A stretch of 64,000 bases of DNA from Xanthomonas fragariae (GCF_017603965.1 NZ_CP071955.1:1612001-1676000); one strand, 5' to 3'. Shown: positions 1-9,728, counted from the first letter of the stretch. The notes: generated by a model from the letters alone, not told the origin. Numbers and translations are program-made.

Positions 1-472
1 GCAGCACCGGAATGGCGATGCAGGTGGTCTTGCCGCTGCGGGTGGGCGCCACCACCATCACGTGGCGCGCACCGTTGATGTAGAGGTAACGCCCCCGGTA
101 CTTGCCGACGACGATGCTCTCGGGTTTTTTCTCCAACAAGTCGGCCCGCTTCATGTCGTGCAGGCTGGCAAAACCGGCATCGCCATGCACAGACGCATCG
201 CGTTGACTCAGTCGCAAGAGCATCAGGGCCAACGGCAGCCAAAGCATGAACATCAGGCCGAAGCCCAGCATGCCGCCGATCCTGATCTTCATCGCGTACG
301 GGCGGACCTGCGGCAGGTCCAGGGCGCGCACGTATTGGGTGTAGGTGCTCCACTCAAGCGGAATGTCGAGCTTGAGCAGTTGCAAGGTGATGTAACCGGA
401 CAGGTACAGGCCAGCGAATGCGGCAAGTAGAAGCAAAGCCAGTGCGGTTCCTAGGCGGGCTTTCATTCCCAT
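1..472 (-). CDS. virD4: VirD4 type IV secretion coupling ATPase, N-terminal part (runs off the left edge)
   Basis: The minus-strand reading frame is open from the ATG at 472 to the window edge. It begins with two hydrophobic membrane segments (about residues 4-25 and 65-90). These are followed by the VirD4/TraG signature: a GDAGFAS stretch, a VVGKYRGRYLY stretch, then the Walker A motif APTRSGKT. An AAGGA ribosome site 8 bases upstream supports the start. VirD4 is the inner-membrane ATPase that recruits substrates to the type IV secretion channel. In Xanthomonas it binds effectors through their C-terminal XVIPCD domain, and such an effector is encoded at 9.7-11.7 kb here. The rest of the gene, and probably the virB genes, lie to the left. 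Confidence 0.9.
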   Translation of the reverse strand, partial: MGMKARLGTALALLLLAAFAGLYLSGYITLQLLKLDIPLEWSTYTQYVRALDLPQVRPYAMKIRIGGMLGFGLMFMLWLPLALMLLRLSQRDASVHGDAGFASLHDMKRADLLEKKPESIVVGKYRGRYLYINGARHVMVVAPTRSGKTTCIAIPVL

Positions 473-807
473 GGTGACGATCCTTTGTAAATCCTTTTTA
501 GCGGTCGCACCCTACGTGTTGGCGTGTGGCGCACTCCATCCACCCAGGCAATTATCTCGCCTCGGTTCATGGTAGCGGGGCGGCGTTTAACTTTTCAAGC
601 CATGAGCTGTCACGCCAGGGCCTTCGGGCCCTGTGTACTTTTGAACGTTCGATCATTCTGGACGCATCGCACGTGCAGACGCAGCGAGGCCATGGAGCCA
701 AGCCATCGCCATGACGGGGTCCGAAACGCGTGGCCTGTTTTGAGTGGCTTGAAGCCTGCCGGTCAGACGCGCGCTAGGCGGCCCTGATGGTGGGCCACGA
801 CCAGCGC
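473..807. other. Intergenic region, no gene seen
   Basis: These 335 bases lie upstream of virD4 and downstream of the PhoX-like gene. No frame here has a convincing start, codon pattern or family resemblance. The virD4 promoter should be in the part next to 472. Confidence 0.5.
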
Positions 808-2763
808 TTACGCCTTGCCTAACTTCACCGCCACCGGATCGCCGGTGAGATAGCCCACTGCGCCGCCGAAGCGGTTCTTGTAATTGGCGCGGATCAGCGG
901 ATCCAGCGTCGCCTTGACGGTGTCGTGCAGCGGGCTTTCCCAATCGCCCGGATGCTGGCAGTTGCTCATCACGTAAGTCCAGCCGTGGATCTCGTCGACT
1001 GCGTGCAAGCCGGTCGATTCGGCTCCGGCCGGCACCGACAACACACGCGTCAGCGCGCCGCTGTCCACGTTGTAGGCCCACAGGAAGTTGTTGACGTGCA
1101 GGCTGCTGTCTTCGCCGATGAACAAGGTGCGCAGCGATTCGGAGAACTTGAGGTTGTCCGGGTTGGCCAAGCGCTGCGGGTCGGCCAAGTTGCCCAGGGC
1201 ATCGGCTTTGGCCAGGTCGTGGCCGGTAAGCGCGGCCGGGGCGGCCATGTCGATCGGAACCCAGTCGCTGTGGATCGGTGCGCCGCTGCTGTCGTGGCGG
1301 CCGCCGCGCAGATTCAAGGCGTACACCGCGCCCGATGCCGGGCCTTGCACTTTCACGTCGCCCGAGCCGTTGAGCATGCTGGTGACGATGTAGGACATCG
1401 CCATGTAGGCGATCTTGTCGCGGGCATTGACGGTCGTGCCTTCGAGCTTGGTGAAGCCCAGGCTGCCGCCGGCCAATGCTGCGTAGCGGTGGGTTTCCAG
1501 ATACGTGGCGGCCTTTTCCATGCCGGGCTTGATGCGAATCCAGTTGAAGGTGCCGTTGAACGGGATCTTGGTGAAGGAGGCATCGCCCGGATCGCTCAAA
1601 TGCACGTCGAGGATGTCGGCGGCGGTGAGGCGGTCGGCCATGGCTTTAATTTCGGCACTGGTGGCGTGGCCCAGCTTGATCCAGCTCAACGTGGCCGCGC
1701 CAGGTCCCACGCCGGAGGTCTGGTGCCACTTGCCGACATACAAGGTGCCGGCCGACAGGTCCGCTTTGCGGTCGGCGATGAACATGAATAGCCCACCGTT
1801 AGTGGCGTCGTCGCCCATCAGCACGGTGCGTTGGTCCGGCATCACCTGCACCAGCTCGTGCGAAATGCGGCCCAGGCAATAATGCTTGCGCACGCTCCCC
1901 GTGCCGTCCGGGTGCACGGTGATCTCGGGCAGGTGGCCGTAGTGGTACGGATTGGCCCGTTCCGGATCGCCGTACAGATGCGTGCTGTAGCTGCGGAACT
2001 GGGTGTTGCCGGCCAGCGCGGTGGCGTCGGGCTCATACTCTTCGCTGGACAGGTGGGTATTCCACGGCGACAGGCTGGCGCCGCAAGTGGTCCACAGCCC
2101 ATGCACCGGCGCGGTATCGACGTTGTGGTACTTCACCAGCGACAACTTGCCGGTGGCCGGGTCCTGATCCAGCGTCAGCACCGCGATCGGCGCGGGCAGG
2201 TGGCGGTTGGTGTCGTTGCCGGCCAGGTCGCGGGTGGTGTATTCGAACTGCACCACCGCAAACACGTGATTGCCCTTGACCCCGGGCACCTTGGCGTCGG
2301 GCAGGGTCAGCAGCGAGGAGCCGTCCGGGCAGTCGGAAAAGAACTGGCGCTCGGCACCGGGTTTGGAACGGTCGATGATCGGGCGATGCCGAATGTCGTA
2401 ATAGCCGCCTGCCAGCACGGTACCGCCATTGCCGTCGGGCACCTGGTCGCCGGTGACGAAGAACGGGTGATAGGCCAGGGCATAGCGCTGCGTGCTGCCG
2501 TCGCTGCGCGCCACCGTCAGCGACGAGCCGACCGTGGTGGTGGCCATTGCAGCCGGGTTGGCCAGGCTGGGTGCCGGCATGCCGTGGAAGGTGGCCGACA
2601 CTAGGCGGACAGGGTTTTCCGATGGCCGCGATGGCCGCGCGGCCAAGGCTGCGCCACCGCGTTGCTGCAATGCTGCGGCGCTGGCGCTGCCAAGCGGCAA
2701 CAGAGGGACGGACGCCAGCAACTGCATGAGGCGGCGGCGGGAGGGATCGGGGGAGGCAGACAT
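808..2763 (-). CDS. PhoX/DUF839-family phosphatase, Tat-exported
   Basis: The product is about 651 residues. The N-terminus carries a twin-arginine motif (SRRRLM, residues 8-13), a hydrophobic stretch and an alanine-rich cleavage region, so export by Tat in folded form is expected. The body fits the PhoX/DUF839 family of calcium/iron-dependent alkaline phosphatases, including a SPWNTHLSSEE segment that matches the family's SPW-GT-L-x-x-EE metal-site region. The start at 2763 is preferred over one seven codons upstream because GGAGT sits 4 bases before it. The gene is transcribed away from the glucosidase. Substrate specificity cannot be read from sequence; release of phosphate from organic phosphoesters in the periplasm is the family role. 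Confidence 0.8.
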   Translation of the reverse strand: MSASPDPSRRRLMQLLASVPLLPLGSASAAALQQRGGAALAARPSRPSENPVRLVSATFHGMPAPSLANPAAMATTTVGSSLTVARSDGSTQRYALAYHPFFVTGDQVPDGNGGTVLAGGYYDIRHRPIIDRSKPGAERQFFSDCPDGSSLLTLPDAKVPGVKGNHVFAVVQFEYTTRDLAGNDTNRHLPAPIAVLTLDQDPATGKLSLVKYHNVDTAPVHGLWTTCGASLSPWNTHLSSEEYEPDATALAGNTQFRSYSTHLYGDPERANPYHYGHLPEITVHPDGTGSVRKHYCLGRISHELVQVMPDQRTVLMGDDATNGGLFMFIADRKADLSAGTLYVGKWHQTSGVGPGAATLSWIKLGHATSAEIKAMADRLTAADILDVHLSDPGDASFTKIPFNGTFNWIRIKPGMEKAATYLETHRYAALAGGSLGFTKLEGTTVNARDKIAYMAMSYIVTSMLNGSGDVKVQGPASGAVYALNLRGGRHDSSGAPIHSDWVPIDMAAPAALTGHDLAKADALGNLADPQRLANPDNLKFSESLRTLFIGEDSSLHVNNFLWAYNVDSGALTRVLSVPAGAESTGLHAVDEIHGWTYVMSNCQHPGDWESPLHDTVKATLDPLIRANYKNRFGGAVGYLTGDPVAVKLGKA

Positions 2764-3191
2764 CGAAACTCCAGGCAAAAGCAACGATCAACGATGGCCG
2801 ATTGCGCATCGGCAAGCCGATTACCTTAGGCCGGCCTTATGACAGTTGGTTGACGGCGATCTCGACCGTTGGCGTACGTTTGGGGACGCCCTCGCAAGTG
2901 AGCGCTACAAAAGGAGGGTGGGCGGTGCGTGCGGGCTGCGTCGGTGGGTGGTGCGATGCAGCAAAGTGCGCGATTGCCAGTTGCCGTGCGTCACGCCGGA
3001 TTCAACGGTTTTTACATGGCTTGATAGGTACTGCCGGTATTCCAAGGCTATAGCCGCGGCCAATAAGTTGGCTGTCATCTGGCATACGGACAGCCGTTGT
3101 TGACAGGGTGGGGGAATCACGCAAGCGTACGCCGCTTAATGGCCTGCGGCGCAACGCATCGCCGTGGGAGAATGACCTGGAGATCTGGATC
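2764..3191. promoter_or_regulatory. Divergent promoter region between the phosphatase and glucosidase genes
   Basis: This is about 430 bases with no convincing gene. It must hold promoters for the leftward phosphatase and rightward glucosidase. A TTGACA hexamer at 3100-3105 could be a -35 element for the rightward gene, but no clear -10 was fixed. Confidence 0.35.
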
Positions 3192-5804
3192 TTGCACAAG
3201 CTGCTTCGTCGTACCGCCGCGCCTGTCGCGCGTCGCGCTCTCTCGCTGGCTACCGCTGCCGCGGTGCTGATGCTGGCCGCCTGCCAAGTTAAGGACACCA
3301 CCACCGAGGCGAGCAAGACCGCGCCGGCTGCCACGCCCGCCGAATCGTCGACCACCATCCATCCGGACCAATGGCCGTCGCCAAAGTGGCCGTTCGCCCA
3401 GGACCAGGCCCTGGAGCAGCGCATCACCGATGTGATGGCCAAAATGAGCGTCGAGGAAAAGGTCGCCCAGACCATCCAGGGCGATATCGCCAGCATGACC
3501 CCTGACGACGTGCGCAAGTACCGCATCGGCTCGGTGCTGGCCGGCGGCAATTCCGATCCCGGCGGCAAATACAACGCCAGCCCGGCCGAATGGCTGAAGC
3601 TGGCCGACGCGTTCTATGAAGCGTCGATGGACACTTCCAAAGGCGGCAGCGCGATTCCGATCATCTTCGGCATCGATGCGGTGCACGGCCAGAGCAACAT
3701 CGTCGGTGCCACCTTGTTCCCGCACAACATCGGCCTGGGCGCCACGCGCAACCCGGAGCTGATCGAGAAGATCGGCGAAGTCACCGCCTCCGAAACCCGC
3801 GTCACCGGCATGGAGTGGACCTTCGCGCCTACCGTCGCGGTACCGCAGGACGACCGTTGGGGTCGCAGCTACGAAGGCTATTCCGAGTCGCCGGATGTGG
3901 TGGCCAGCTTCGTCGGCAAGATGGTCGAAGGCGTGCAGGGCGTGCCAGGCACCCCGCAGTTCCTCGACGGCAGCCACGTGATTTCGTCGGTGAAGCATTT
4001 CGTCGGCGACGGCGGCACCACCGACGGCAAGGACCAGGGCGACACCAAGGTATCCCAAGCCACCATGCGCGACGTCCACGCTGCGGGTTATCCGGCGGCG
4101 ATCGCGGCTGGTGCGCAGACGGTGATGGCCTCGTTCAATAGCTTCAACGGCGAAAAGATGCATGGCAACAAGGTCATGCTGACCGATGTGCTTAAGGGAC
4201 GCATGAACTTCGGCGGTTTCGTGGTCGGCGACTGGAATGGCCACGGCCAGGTCAAGGGCTGCACCAACGAAAACTGCCCGGCTTCGTTCATTGCCGGTGT
4301 CGACATGGCGATGGCCTCCGACAGCTGGAAGGGCATCTACGAAACCGAACTGGCGGCAGTGAAGTCCGGGCAGATTTCGGCGCAGCGTCTTGACGATGCG
4401 GTGCGCCGCATCCTGCGCGTCAAGCTGCGCCTTGGCCTGTTCGAAGCCGGCAAGCCGTCCAAGCGTCCGCTCGGCGGCAAGTACGCATTGCTGGGTGCGC
4501 CGGAACACCGTGCGATCGCCCGTCAGGCGGTGCGTGAGTCCCTGGTACTGCTGAAGAACCAGGCCGGCATCCTGCCGCTGGATCCGAAAAAGCGCGTGCT
4601 GGTGCTGGGCGATGGCGCCGACGACATGGGCAAGCAGTCCGGTGGTTGGACCTTGAACTGGCAGGGCACCGGCACCAAGCGCAGCGACTACCCGAATGGC
4701 AACACCATCTGGGAAGGTTTGGACAAGCAGATCAAGGCCGCCGGCGGCAAGGCCGAGCTGGCAGTGGACGGCAGCTACAAGATCAAGCCGGATGTGGCAG
4801 TGGTGGTGTTTGGCGAAAACCCGTACGCCGAGTTCCAGGGCGACATCGCCACCTTGCTGTACAAGCCAGGCGATGAAAGCGAGCTGGCACTGATCCGCAA
4901 GCTCAAGGCCGACGGCATTCCAGTGGTGGCGGTGTTCCTGAGCGGGCGTGCGCTGTGGATGAATCAGTACATCAATGCGTCCGATGCATTCGTCGCTGCC
5001 TGGTTGCCGGGTTCGGAAGGCGAAGGCATTGCCGATGTGCTGCTGCGTAAGGCCGATGGCACGGTGCAAAACGACTTCAAGGGCAAGCTGAGCTTCTCCT
5101 GGCCGAAGACCGCAGCGCAGTTCGCCAATAACGTCGGGCAGAAGGATTACGACCCGCAGTTCAAGTTCGGCTTCGGCCTGACCTACGCCGACAAGGGCGA
5201 TCTGGCCGCGCTGCCGGAAGACTCCGGCGTGTCCGGCGAGCAGTCGGTGGGCGGGGTGTACTTCGTGCGCGGCAAGCCGGCGCTGGGCATTGCGATGCAG
5301 CTGTCCAATGCCAGCCAGGCCAATATGCCGGCGACCACGCTGCCGGTGGGCTTGTCCGATGGCAGCCTGAAGATGACTGCGGTCGATCACAAGGCGCAGG
5401 AAGATGCGCGTCGCCTGGTGTGGTCCGGTGCCAAGGCCTCCAGCGTGTTGCTGGTGTCCGGCAAGCCGGTGGATGTATCGCGTGAGAGCAACGGCGATGT
5501 GCAGTTGCAGCTGACCGTGCGCCGCGACAGCGCGGTGACTGCGCCGGTGTGGTTGGGCGTGGGTTGTGGCGAGGGGTGCAGCGGGCGTGTCGATGCACAG
5601 AAGGCCCTGGCCGCGCTGCCGCAAGGTCGGTGGAAGGTGGTCGGCGTGCCGTTGAAGTGCTTCGCAGTGGCCGGCGCCGACGTGACCAAGCTGACCCAGT
5701 TGGCCGGCATCGAAAGTGGTGCGGCGCTGGATCTGTCGGTGTCGAAGATCGCGCTGGGCGCGCTTAACGAAGCCGAAGTTACGCTGGACTGCCCGGTCAA
5801 GTAG
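3192..5804 (+). CDS. GH3 beta-glucosidase / exo-glucan hydrolase lipoprotein
   Basis: The product is about 870 residues. The N-terminus is a lipoprotein signal: basic start, hydrophobic run and lipobox LAAC with Cys at about residue 31. This implies a membrane-anchored periplasmic or surface enzyme. The GH3 N-terminal barrel follows, with KHFVGDGG and the nucleophile motif FVVGDWNGH (Asp in GDW). The second GH3 domain and a C-terminal extension of about 200 residues come after. The family removes glucose from the non-reducing ends of beta-glucans or cello-oligosaccharides. A TTG start at 3192 with GGAG 9 bases upstream gives a clean lipoprotein signal; a GTG at 3108 would add 28 unlikely residues. 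The next gene is a sugar symporter, consistent with uptake of released sugars. Confidence 0.88.
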   Translation: MHKLLRRTAAPVARRALSLATAAAVLMLAACQVKDTTTEASKTAPAATPAESSTTIHPDQWPSPKWPFAQDQALEQRITDVMAKMSVEEKVAQTIQGDIASMTPDDVRKYRIGSVLAGGNSDPGGKYNASPAEWLKLADAFYEASMDTSKGGSAIPIIFGIDAVHGQSNIVGATLFPHNIGLGATRNPELIEKIGEVTASETRVTGMEWTFAPTVAVPQDDRWGRSYEGYSESPDVVASFVGKMVEGVQGVPGTPQFLDGSHVISSVKHFVGDGGTTDGKDQGDTKVSQATMRDVHAAGYPAAIAAGAQTVMASFNSFNGEKMHGNKVMLTDVLKGRMNFGGFVVGDWNGHGQVKGCTNENCPASFIAGVDMAMASDSWKGIYETELAAVKSGQISAQRLDDAVRRILRVKLRLGLFEAGKPSKRPLGGKYALLGAPEHRAIARQAVRESLVLLKNQAGILPLDPKKRVLVLGDGADDMGKQSGGWTLNWQGTGTKRSDYPNGNTIWEGLDKQIKAAGGKAELAVDGSYKIKPDVAVVVFGENPYAEFQGDIATLLYKPGDESELALIRKLKADGIPVVAVFLSGRALWMNQYINASDAFVAAWLPGSEGEGIADVLLRKADGTVQNDFKGKLSFSWPKTAAQFANNVGQKDYDPQFKFGFGLTYADKGDLAALPEDSGVSGEQSVGGVYFVRGKPALGIAMQLSNASQANMPATTLPVGLSDGSLKMTAVDHKAQEDARRLVWSGAKASSVLLVSGKPVDVSRESNGDVQLQLTVRRDSAVTAPVWLGVGCGEGCSGRVDAQKALAALPQGRWKVVGVPLKCFAVAGADVTKLTQLAGIESGAALDLSVSKIALGALNEAEVTLDCPVK

Positions 5805-5808
5805 GTAG

Positions 5809-5836
5809 CAAGCGCGGAAGTGTGCTTCCGCGCTTG
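5809..5836 (+). terminator. Perfect 12-bp hairpin after the glucosidase gene
   Basis: An inverted repeat CAAGCGCGGAAG / CTTCCGCGCTTG with a four-base loop starts four bases after the stop codon. There is no T run, so it may be a weak terminator or an mRNA 3'-end stabiliser. Confidence 0.6.
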
Positions 5837-6061
5837 CGGTAGATCAACCGAAACAAGCGCGTCGCAGATCATGGCGGCGTTCATAGCGGCCACCCTCAGC
5901 GGTGGTGTCATCAGCCGCCGAGGGAGCGCGCGTCGATCGGCCCGGATGGCCTGCAGCTGCGGTTCGCCGCTCTGCCGCCACGCACGCTGTGCGGGGACGG
6001 CGGTCGTCTGCAGGCTCGCCTGGTGCACGGCGCACACCCCAGAGCCGGACAGGAGAGTGCA

Positions 6062-7624
6062 GTGGGTTTGGCAACGTTGGATATCGTGATCGTGCTGGTC
6101 TATCTGACCGGCATCTTCGTCCTTGCGCAGTGGGTCTCGCGCGAGAAGGCTGGCCACAGCAAGAGCGCCGAGGATTACTTCCTGGCGAGCAAGTCGTTGC
6201 CGTGGTGGGCGATCGGCGCCTCGCTGATTGCCGCCAACATTTCGGCCGAGCAGATCATCGGCATGGCTGGCTCCGGCTATGCGATCGGTCTGGCGATTGC
6301 GTCCTACGAGTGGATGGCGGCGCTGACCTTGTTGATCGTCGGCAAGTTCTTCCTGCCGATCTTCCTGCGCAACGGCATCTACACCATGCCGCAGTTCCTG
6401 GAACAGCGTTACGGCAAGTGGATCCGCACGCTGATGGCGGTGTTCTGGCTGCTGCTGTACGTGTTCGTGAATCTCACCTCGATCCTGTGGCTGGGGTCGA
6501 TCGCGGTCAGCCAGGTCACCGGTATGGACCAGACGCTGGCGCTGGCGTTGATCGGCGTGTTTGCCCTGGTCTATCAGCTGTACGGCGGCCTCAAGGCAGT
6601 GGCGCTGACCGACATCGTGCAGGTCACGCTGCTGGTCTTGGGCGGCCTGCTGGTTGCGGGGTTGACCCTGGCGCGCATCGGCGACGGTGCCGGCGTGTTG
6701 GCCGGCTTCAAGCACCTATGGAGCGCGCACCCCGAGCACTTCCACATGATCCTGAGCAAGAACAACCCGTTTTATAAAGACCTGCCGGGCCTGAGCGTGC
6801 TGCTCGGCGGTCTGTGGGTGATGAACATCAGTTACTGGGGTTTCAACCAATACATCATCCAGCGCGCGCTGGCAGCCAAGAACATCGGCCAGGCGCAGAA
6901 GGGCATGGTGTTCGCCGCATTCCTGAAATTGCTGATGCCGCTGGTGATCGTGGTGCCGGGCATTGCCGCGGTAATGCTTGCGCCGGATCTGGCCAAGCCC
7001 GATCAGGCCTATCCGACCATGATGCAGTTGCTGCCGACCGGCATTCTGGGGCTGGTGTTTGCAGCACTGGTGGCGGCGATCGTGGCGTCGCTGGCATCGA
7101 AGATCAATTCGGTGGCGACGATTTTCACCCTGGATTTCTACGCCAAGTTCCGCCCGCAGACCGAGCAGAAGCAACTGGTGCGCGTGGGCCGCATCGTGGC
7201 CATCGTGGCGGTGGTCATCGGCATCCTCACCGCGCGGCCGCTGCTGGGCAACTTCGATCAGGGCTTCCAGTTCATCCAGGAATTCACCGGCTTCTTTACC
7301 CCAGGCGTGGTGGTGATCTTCATGCTAGGGCTGTTCTGGAAGCGCGCCAACGAAGCCGGCGCACTGACCGCGGCGATCGGCTCGGTGGTGCTGTCGTTCG
7401 CGCTCAAGTTCGCCTGGCCGGAACTGCCGTTCATGGACCGCATCGGCGTAGTGTTCGTGGCAGCGCTGGTGCTGGCGGTGATGGTGTCGTTGGTGACAGC
7501 GCCGACGCAGGCGCGCGATCTGATTCGCACCGACGATGTGGCCTACGGCACTACGTTGGGCTTCAAGATCGGTGCAATCGGTGTGGTGGCGATTCTGATC
7601 GCGCTGTACGCGGTGTTTTGGTAA
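6062..7624 (+). CDS. Sodium:solute symporter, SglT-like sugar transporter
   Basis: The product is a 520-residue polytopic membrane protein with about 14 hydrophobic segments. It shows the solute:sodium symporter hallmarks: AEDYFLASKSLPWWAIG near the N-terminus, SAEQIIGMAGSGYA in TM2, and WGFNQYIIQRALAAK in the central helix, which resembles Vibrio SglT. It probably imports a hexose with sodium across the inner membrane. The GTG at 6062 has AGGAG six bases upstream; an upstream in-frame start at 6023 would add a poorly conserved tail. The position after a glucan-cleaving enzyme suggests a shared carbohydrate role, although a hairpin and about 230 bases separate them. Confidence 0.85.
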   Translation: MGLATLDIVIVLVYLTGIFVLAQWVSREKAGHSKSAEDYFLASKSLPWWAIGASLIAANISAEQIIGMAGSGYAIGLAIASYEWMAALTLLIVGKFFLPIFLRNGIYTMPQFLEQRYGKWIRTLMAVFWLLLYVFVNLTSILWLGSIAVSQVTGMDQTLALALIGVFALVYQLYGGLKAVALTDIVQVTLLVLGGLLVAGLTLARIGDGAGVLAGFKHLWSAHPEHFHMILSKNNPFYKDLPGLSVLLGGLWVMNISYWGFNQYIIQRALAAKNIGQAQKGMVFAAFLKLLMPLVIVVPGIAAVMLAPDLAKPDQAYPTMMQLLPTGILGLVFAALVAAIVASLASKINSVATIFTLDFYAKFRPQTEQKQLVRVGRIVAIVAVVIGILTARPLLGNFDQGFQFIQEFTGFFTPGVVVIFMLGLFWKRANEAGALTAAIGSVVLSFALKFAWPELPFMDRIGVVFVAALVLAVMVSLVTAPTQARDLIRTDDVAYGTTLGFKIGAIGVVAILIALYAVFW

Positions 7625-7679
7625 GCACACGCAACACGACTGCGCGGTCGCGCCGATACGCGCGTCGCGCAATAGCCGG

Positions 7680-7802
7680 ATCGGTGAGTTGCGACGTTGG
7701 CGCTATTACAAGAACGACATTACGATCTCAATCGTTCCACAGAATGTGGTGGCTCGGGAAGCTGGCAGGGTTTGCATGAAATCCATCGGCACCTTGAATT
7801 AA
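7680..7802 (+). pseudogene. 3' fragment of a type IV effector immunity lipoprotein
   Basis: The last 40 codons of the immunity family encoded at 8.0-9.7 kb are readable here, ending with PQNVV, an AGR-V/L-C motif and KSIGTLN. The 5' part is missing and the fragment abuts the end of the symporter gene region. It is the third and most decayed copy of this immunity gene. Confidence 0.7.
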
Positions 7803-7829
7803 AAATGATCGTATAAAGGAGGCAGTTGC

Positions 7830-8837
7830 ATGGCGAATCCAAATCCACAACGCGAAGCTGCCTTGGCGCAGTTCGCCGCGCAGCCTGGCACCACCCCAGC
7901 GCAGGAAGCGCAGCTGCGTGCTGCGGTGATTGCCGATGCCAGTCCGCTGGCCATGCTCAACCAGCAGGCCACGTTCGGCCATCTCAAGGGCTCCGTGTCG
8001 GAAGCGTTGGGCGGCTCGCTCGACCTGATCGATCGCCATGTCAAGCCGATGTGGCCGGTGAAAACCTCAGCTGCGCGATGGCTTGCGCTATCGTGCGTTC
8101 TGGCTATGACAGCCTGCGCGACCGCTGCCGAACGGCACCCACCCGCCAAGGAGACCACCACGATGCATCCGGTTGCCCCCACCCAGAATCCGAAACTCAG
8201 CGCCGAAGAGATCGGCAAGCGGTTCCTGACGCTGATCGAGGGGTTGAGCTCGCGCAGCGACCTCAACCTACACTTAGAGAGGCTAACAAAACTACCACGC
8301 TCACCGCCAGGCGGGCGCGGCCGGTGCTCGGAACCGGCATGTACCACTCGTACACTGCGGTTCCTCCGGGCCGTCCGCACTCACACCTGGCGACTGCTCG
8401 CTACGTTTTGTTAGCCGCTCTTAGTTCGAGCAATAATGAGACTGGAGTTCTCGACTGTTCCTGATGATAAAAATCATTATGTATCAGAAGCGCCTGTTGG
8501 TCATAATTGGAGCTATATTGTTGGCTTTCTTGAAGAAACCCAATCAAACGAAAAATCGGTGTACTTGGATTTCATCAACTCTGCGGCACGTTTCGCAGAT
8601 ATGACGCAGATATGTGGCTTAAATTTTGATTATTACCATAACGCTTTTAAAGAAATGGGGTTTGTTGATAATCCTACCTATGGCGAGATCGGCCAGCTGG
8701 AGGATTGGCGATACACAAAGTTCAAGAAGAGCGATGGCACGGTGGATATGACGTTCTTGATCATCCCGCAGAACGTGGTTGCCGGCGAGTCAGGTCGCCT
8801 CTGCGTCAGGTCAATTCGCATGTTGAACGGGCATTAA
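7830..8837 (+). pseudogene. Effector N-terminus fused to immunity lipoprotein, split by a MITE
   Basis: The start has AGGAGG seven bases upstream. The first 65-70 codons nearly duplicate the N-terminus of the effector at 9729 (MANPNPQ, then AQFAAQPG and TPAQEAQLRAAV). In the same frame follows a lipoprotein signal beginning at the ATG at 8049, with lipobox MTAC, then the immunity domain. A 144-bp MITE at 8277-8420 interrupts it. Removing the MITE and one TTA duplication restores a 286-codon frame ending PQNVVAGESGRLCVRS. Before the insertion it would have encoded a periplasmic or outer-membrane immunity lipoprotein. The frame is now lost after about 150 residues. Confidence 0.75.
8277..8420 (-). 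mobile_element. MITE copy A (144 bp), IS5-family-related ends
   Basis: The ends are GAGAGGCTAACAAAAC and, as reverse complement, GAGCGGCTAACAAAAC. A TTA target duplication (8274-8276 and 8421-8423) flanks the element. It codes for no transposase. The reverse complement matches MITE copies B and C through the interior. The termini match those of the 866-bp IS5-family element at 28976-29841. Confidence 0.85.
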
Positions 8838-8858
8838 TTGGCCCAGGAGAGCAATGAC

Positions 8859-9707
8859 ATGGCTAATCCAAATCCCCAACTCGAAGCTGCCTTTGCCAAG
8901 TTCGCCGCGCAGCCTGGCGCCACGCCAGCGCAGGAAGCGCAACTGCGTGCTGCGGTTATTGCCGATGCCGACCGGTTCAACCGGCAGGCCACGTCCGGCC
9001 AACTCAAGGGCTTTGCGTTGGAGGCGCCGGGCGGCTCGTCCAACCTGACCGGTCGCTATGACAAGCCGGTGTGGACCGTGAGAACATCAACTGCGCGATG
9101 GCTTGCGCTATTGTGCGTCTTGCTCTTGTCCGCCTGCGCGACCGCTGCCGAACGGCATCCACCCGCCAAGGAGACCACCACGATGCATCCGGTTGCTACC
9201 ACCCAGAATCCGAAACTCAGCGCCGAAGAGATCGGCAAGCGGTTCCTGAAGCTGATCGAGGGGTTGAGCTCTCGGGAAGATTTGAGCCTAGTGCAGGTGC
9301 AAGATACTGTTGGAATTAGGCTTGCACCGGCAGTGCATGGCGGATTCTACGGTGCGGAGGGTGACGTCGGTGATGGATGGAAATACGTCCTAAATTTCTA
9401 TGCAGAGTCTCGTTCCAACAGAGCCGGTGTCCAACTGCATTTCGTGCAGCAAAACGAGCGATTTGGTGATATGGGGCCAGTCTGCAAGTTGGACTTCGAT
9501 GACTATCACCGCGCGCTCAAAGCTATGGGATTCGTGGATAACCCGACCTACGGTGAGATCGGTCAATTGGAGGATTGGCGCTACGCTAAATTCAAGGCCA
9601 GTGATGGTAGTGTTGATTTCGAGATTTCGATCATTCCGCAAAACGTAGTTGCCGGGGGAGCAGGCCGCTTGTGTGTCAAGTCCATCGGAACATTGAACGG
9701 TCGTTAA
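8859..9707 (+). CDS. Immunity lipoprotein (X-Tfi type) carrying an effector-derived N-terminal extension
   Basis: This is the intact 282-codon counterpart of the interrupted copy upstream. Residues 1-70 resemble the N-terminus of the effector at 9729. A second start in the same frame (GTG at 9069 or 9078) opens a lipoprotein signal with lipobox LLLSAC. About 180 residues follow, sharing the SAEEIGKRFL, GFVDNPTYGEIGQLEDWRY and PQNVVAGGAGRLCVKS segments with the other copies. Immunity proteins of Xanthomonas type IV effectors are periplasmic lipoproteins encoded beside the effector, which fits the lipobox and the position 21 bases before the effector. Which start is used is unclear: AGGAG precedes 8859, but export needs the inner start. 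Confidence 0.7.
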   Translation: MANPNPQLEAAFAKFAAQPGATPAQEAQLRAAVIADADRFNRQATSGQLKGFALEAPGGSSNLTGRYDKPVWTVRTSTARWLALLCVLLLSACATAAERHPPAKETTTMHPVATTQNPKLSAEEIGKRFLKLIEGLSSREDLSLVQVQDTVGIRLAPAVHGGFYGAEGDVGDGWKYVLNFYAESRSNRAGVQLHFVQQNERFGDMGPVCKLDFDDYHRALKAMGFVDNPTYGEIGQLEDWRYAKFKASDGSVDFEISIIPQNVVAGGAGRLCVKSIGTLNGR

Positions 9708-9728
9708 TTGGCCCAGGAGAGCAATGGC

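Noticed and set aside
3117..5624. An 835-codon open frame antisense to the GH3 glucosidase
   Set aside because: It is the shadow of a G+C-rich gene; the amino-acid composition is dominated by His, Gln, Arg and Ala and no domain is recognisable.
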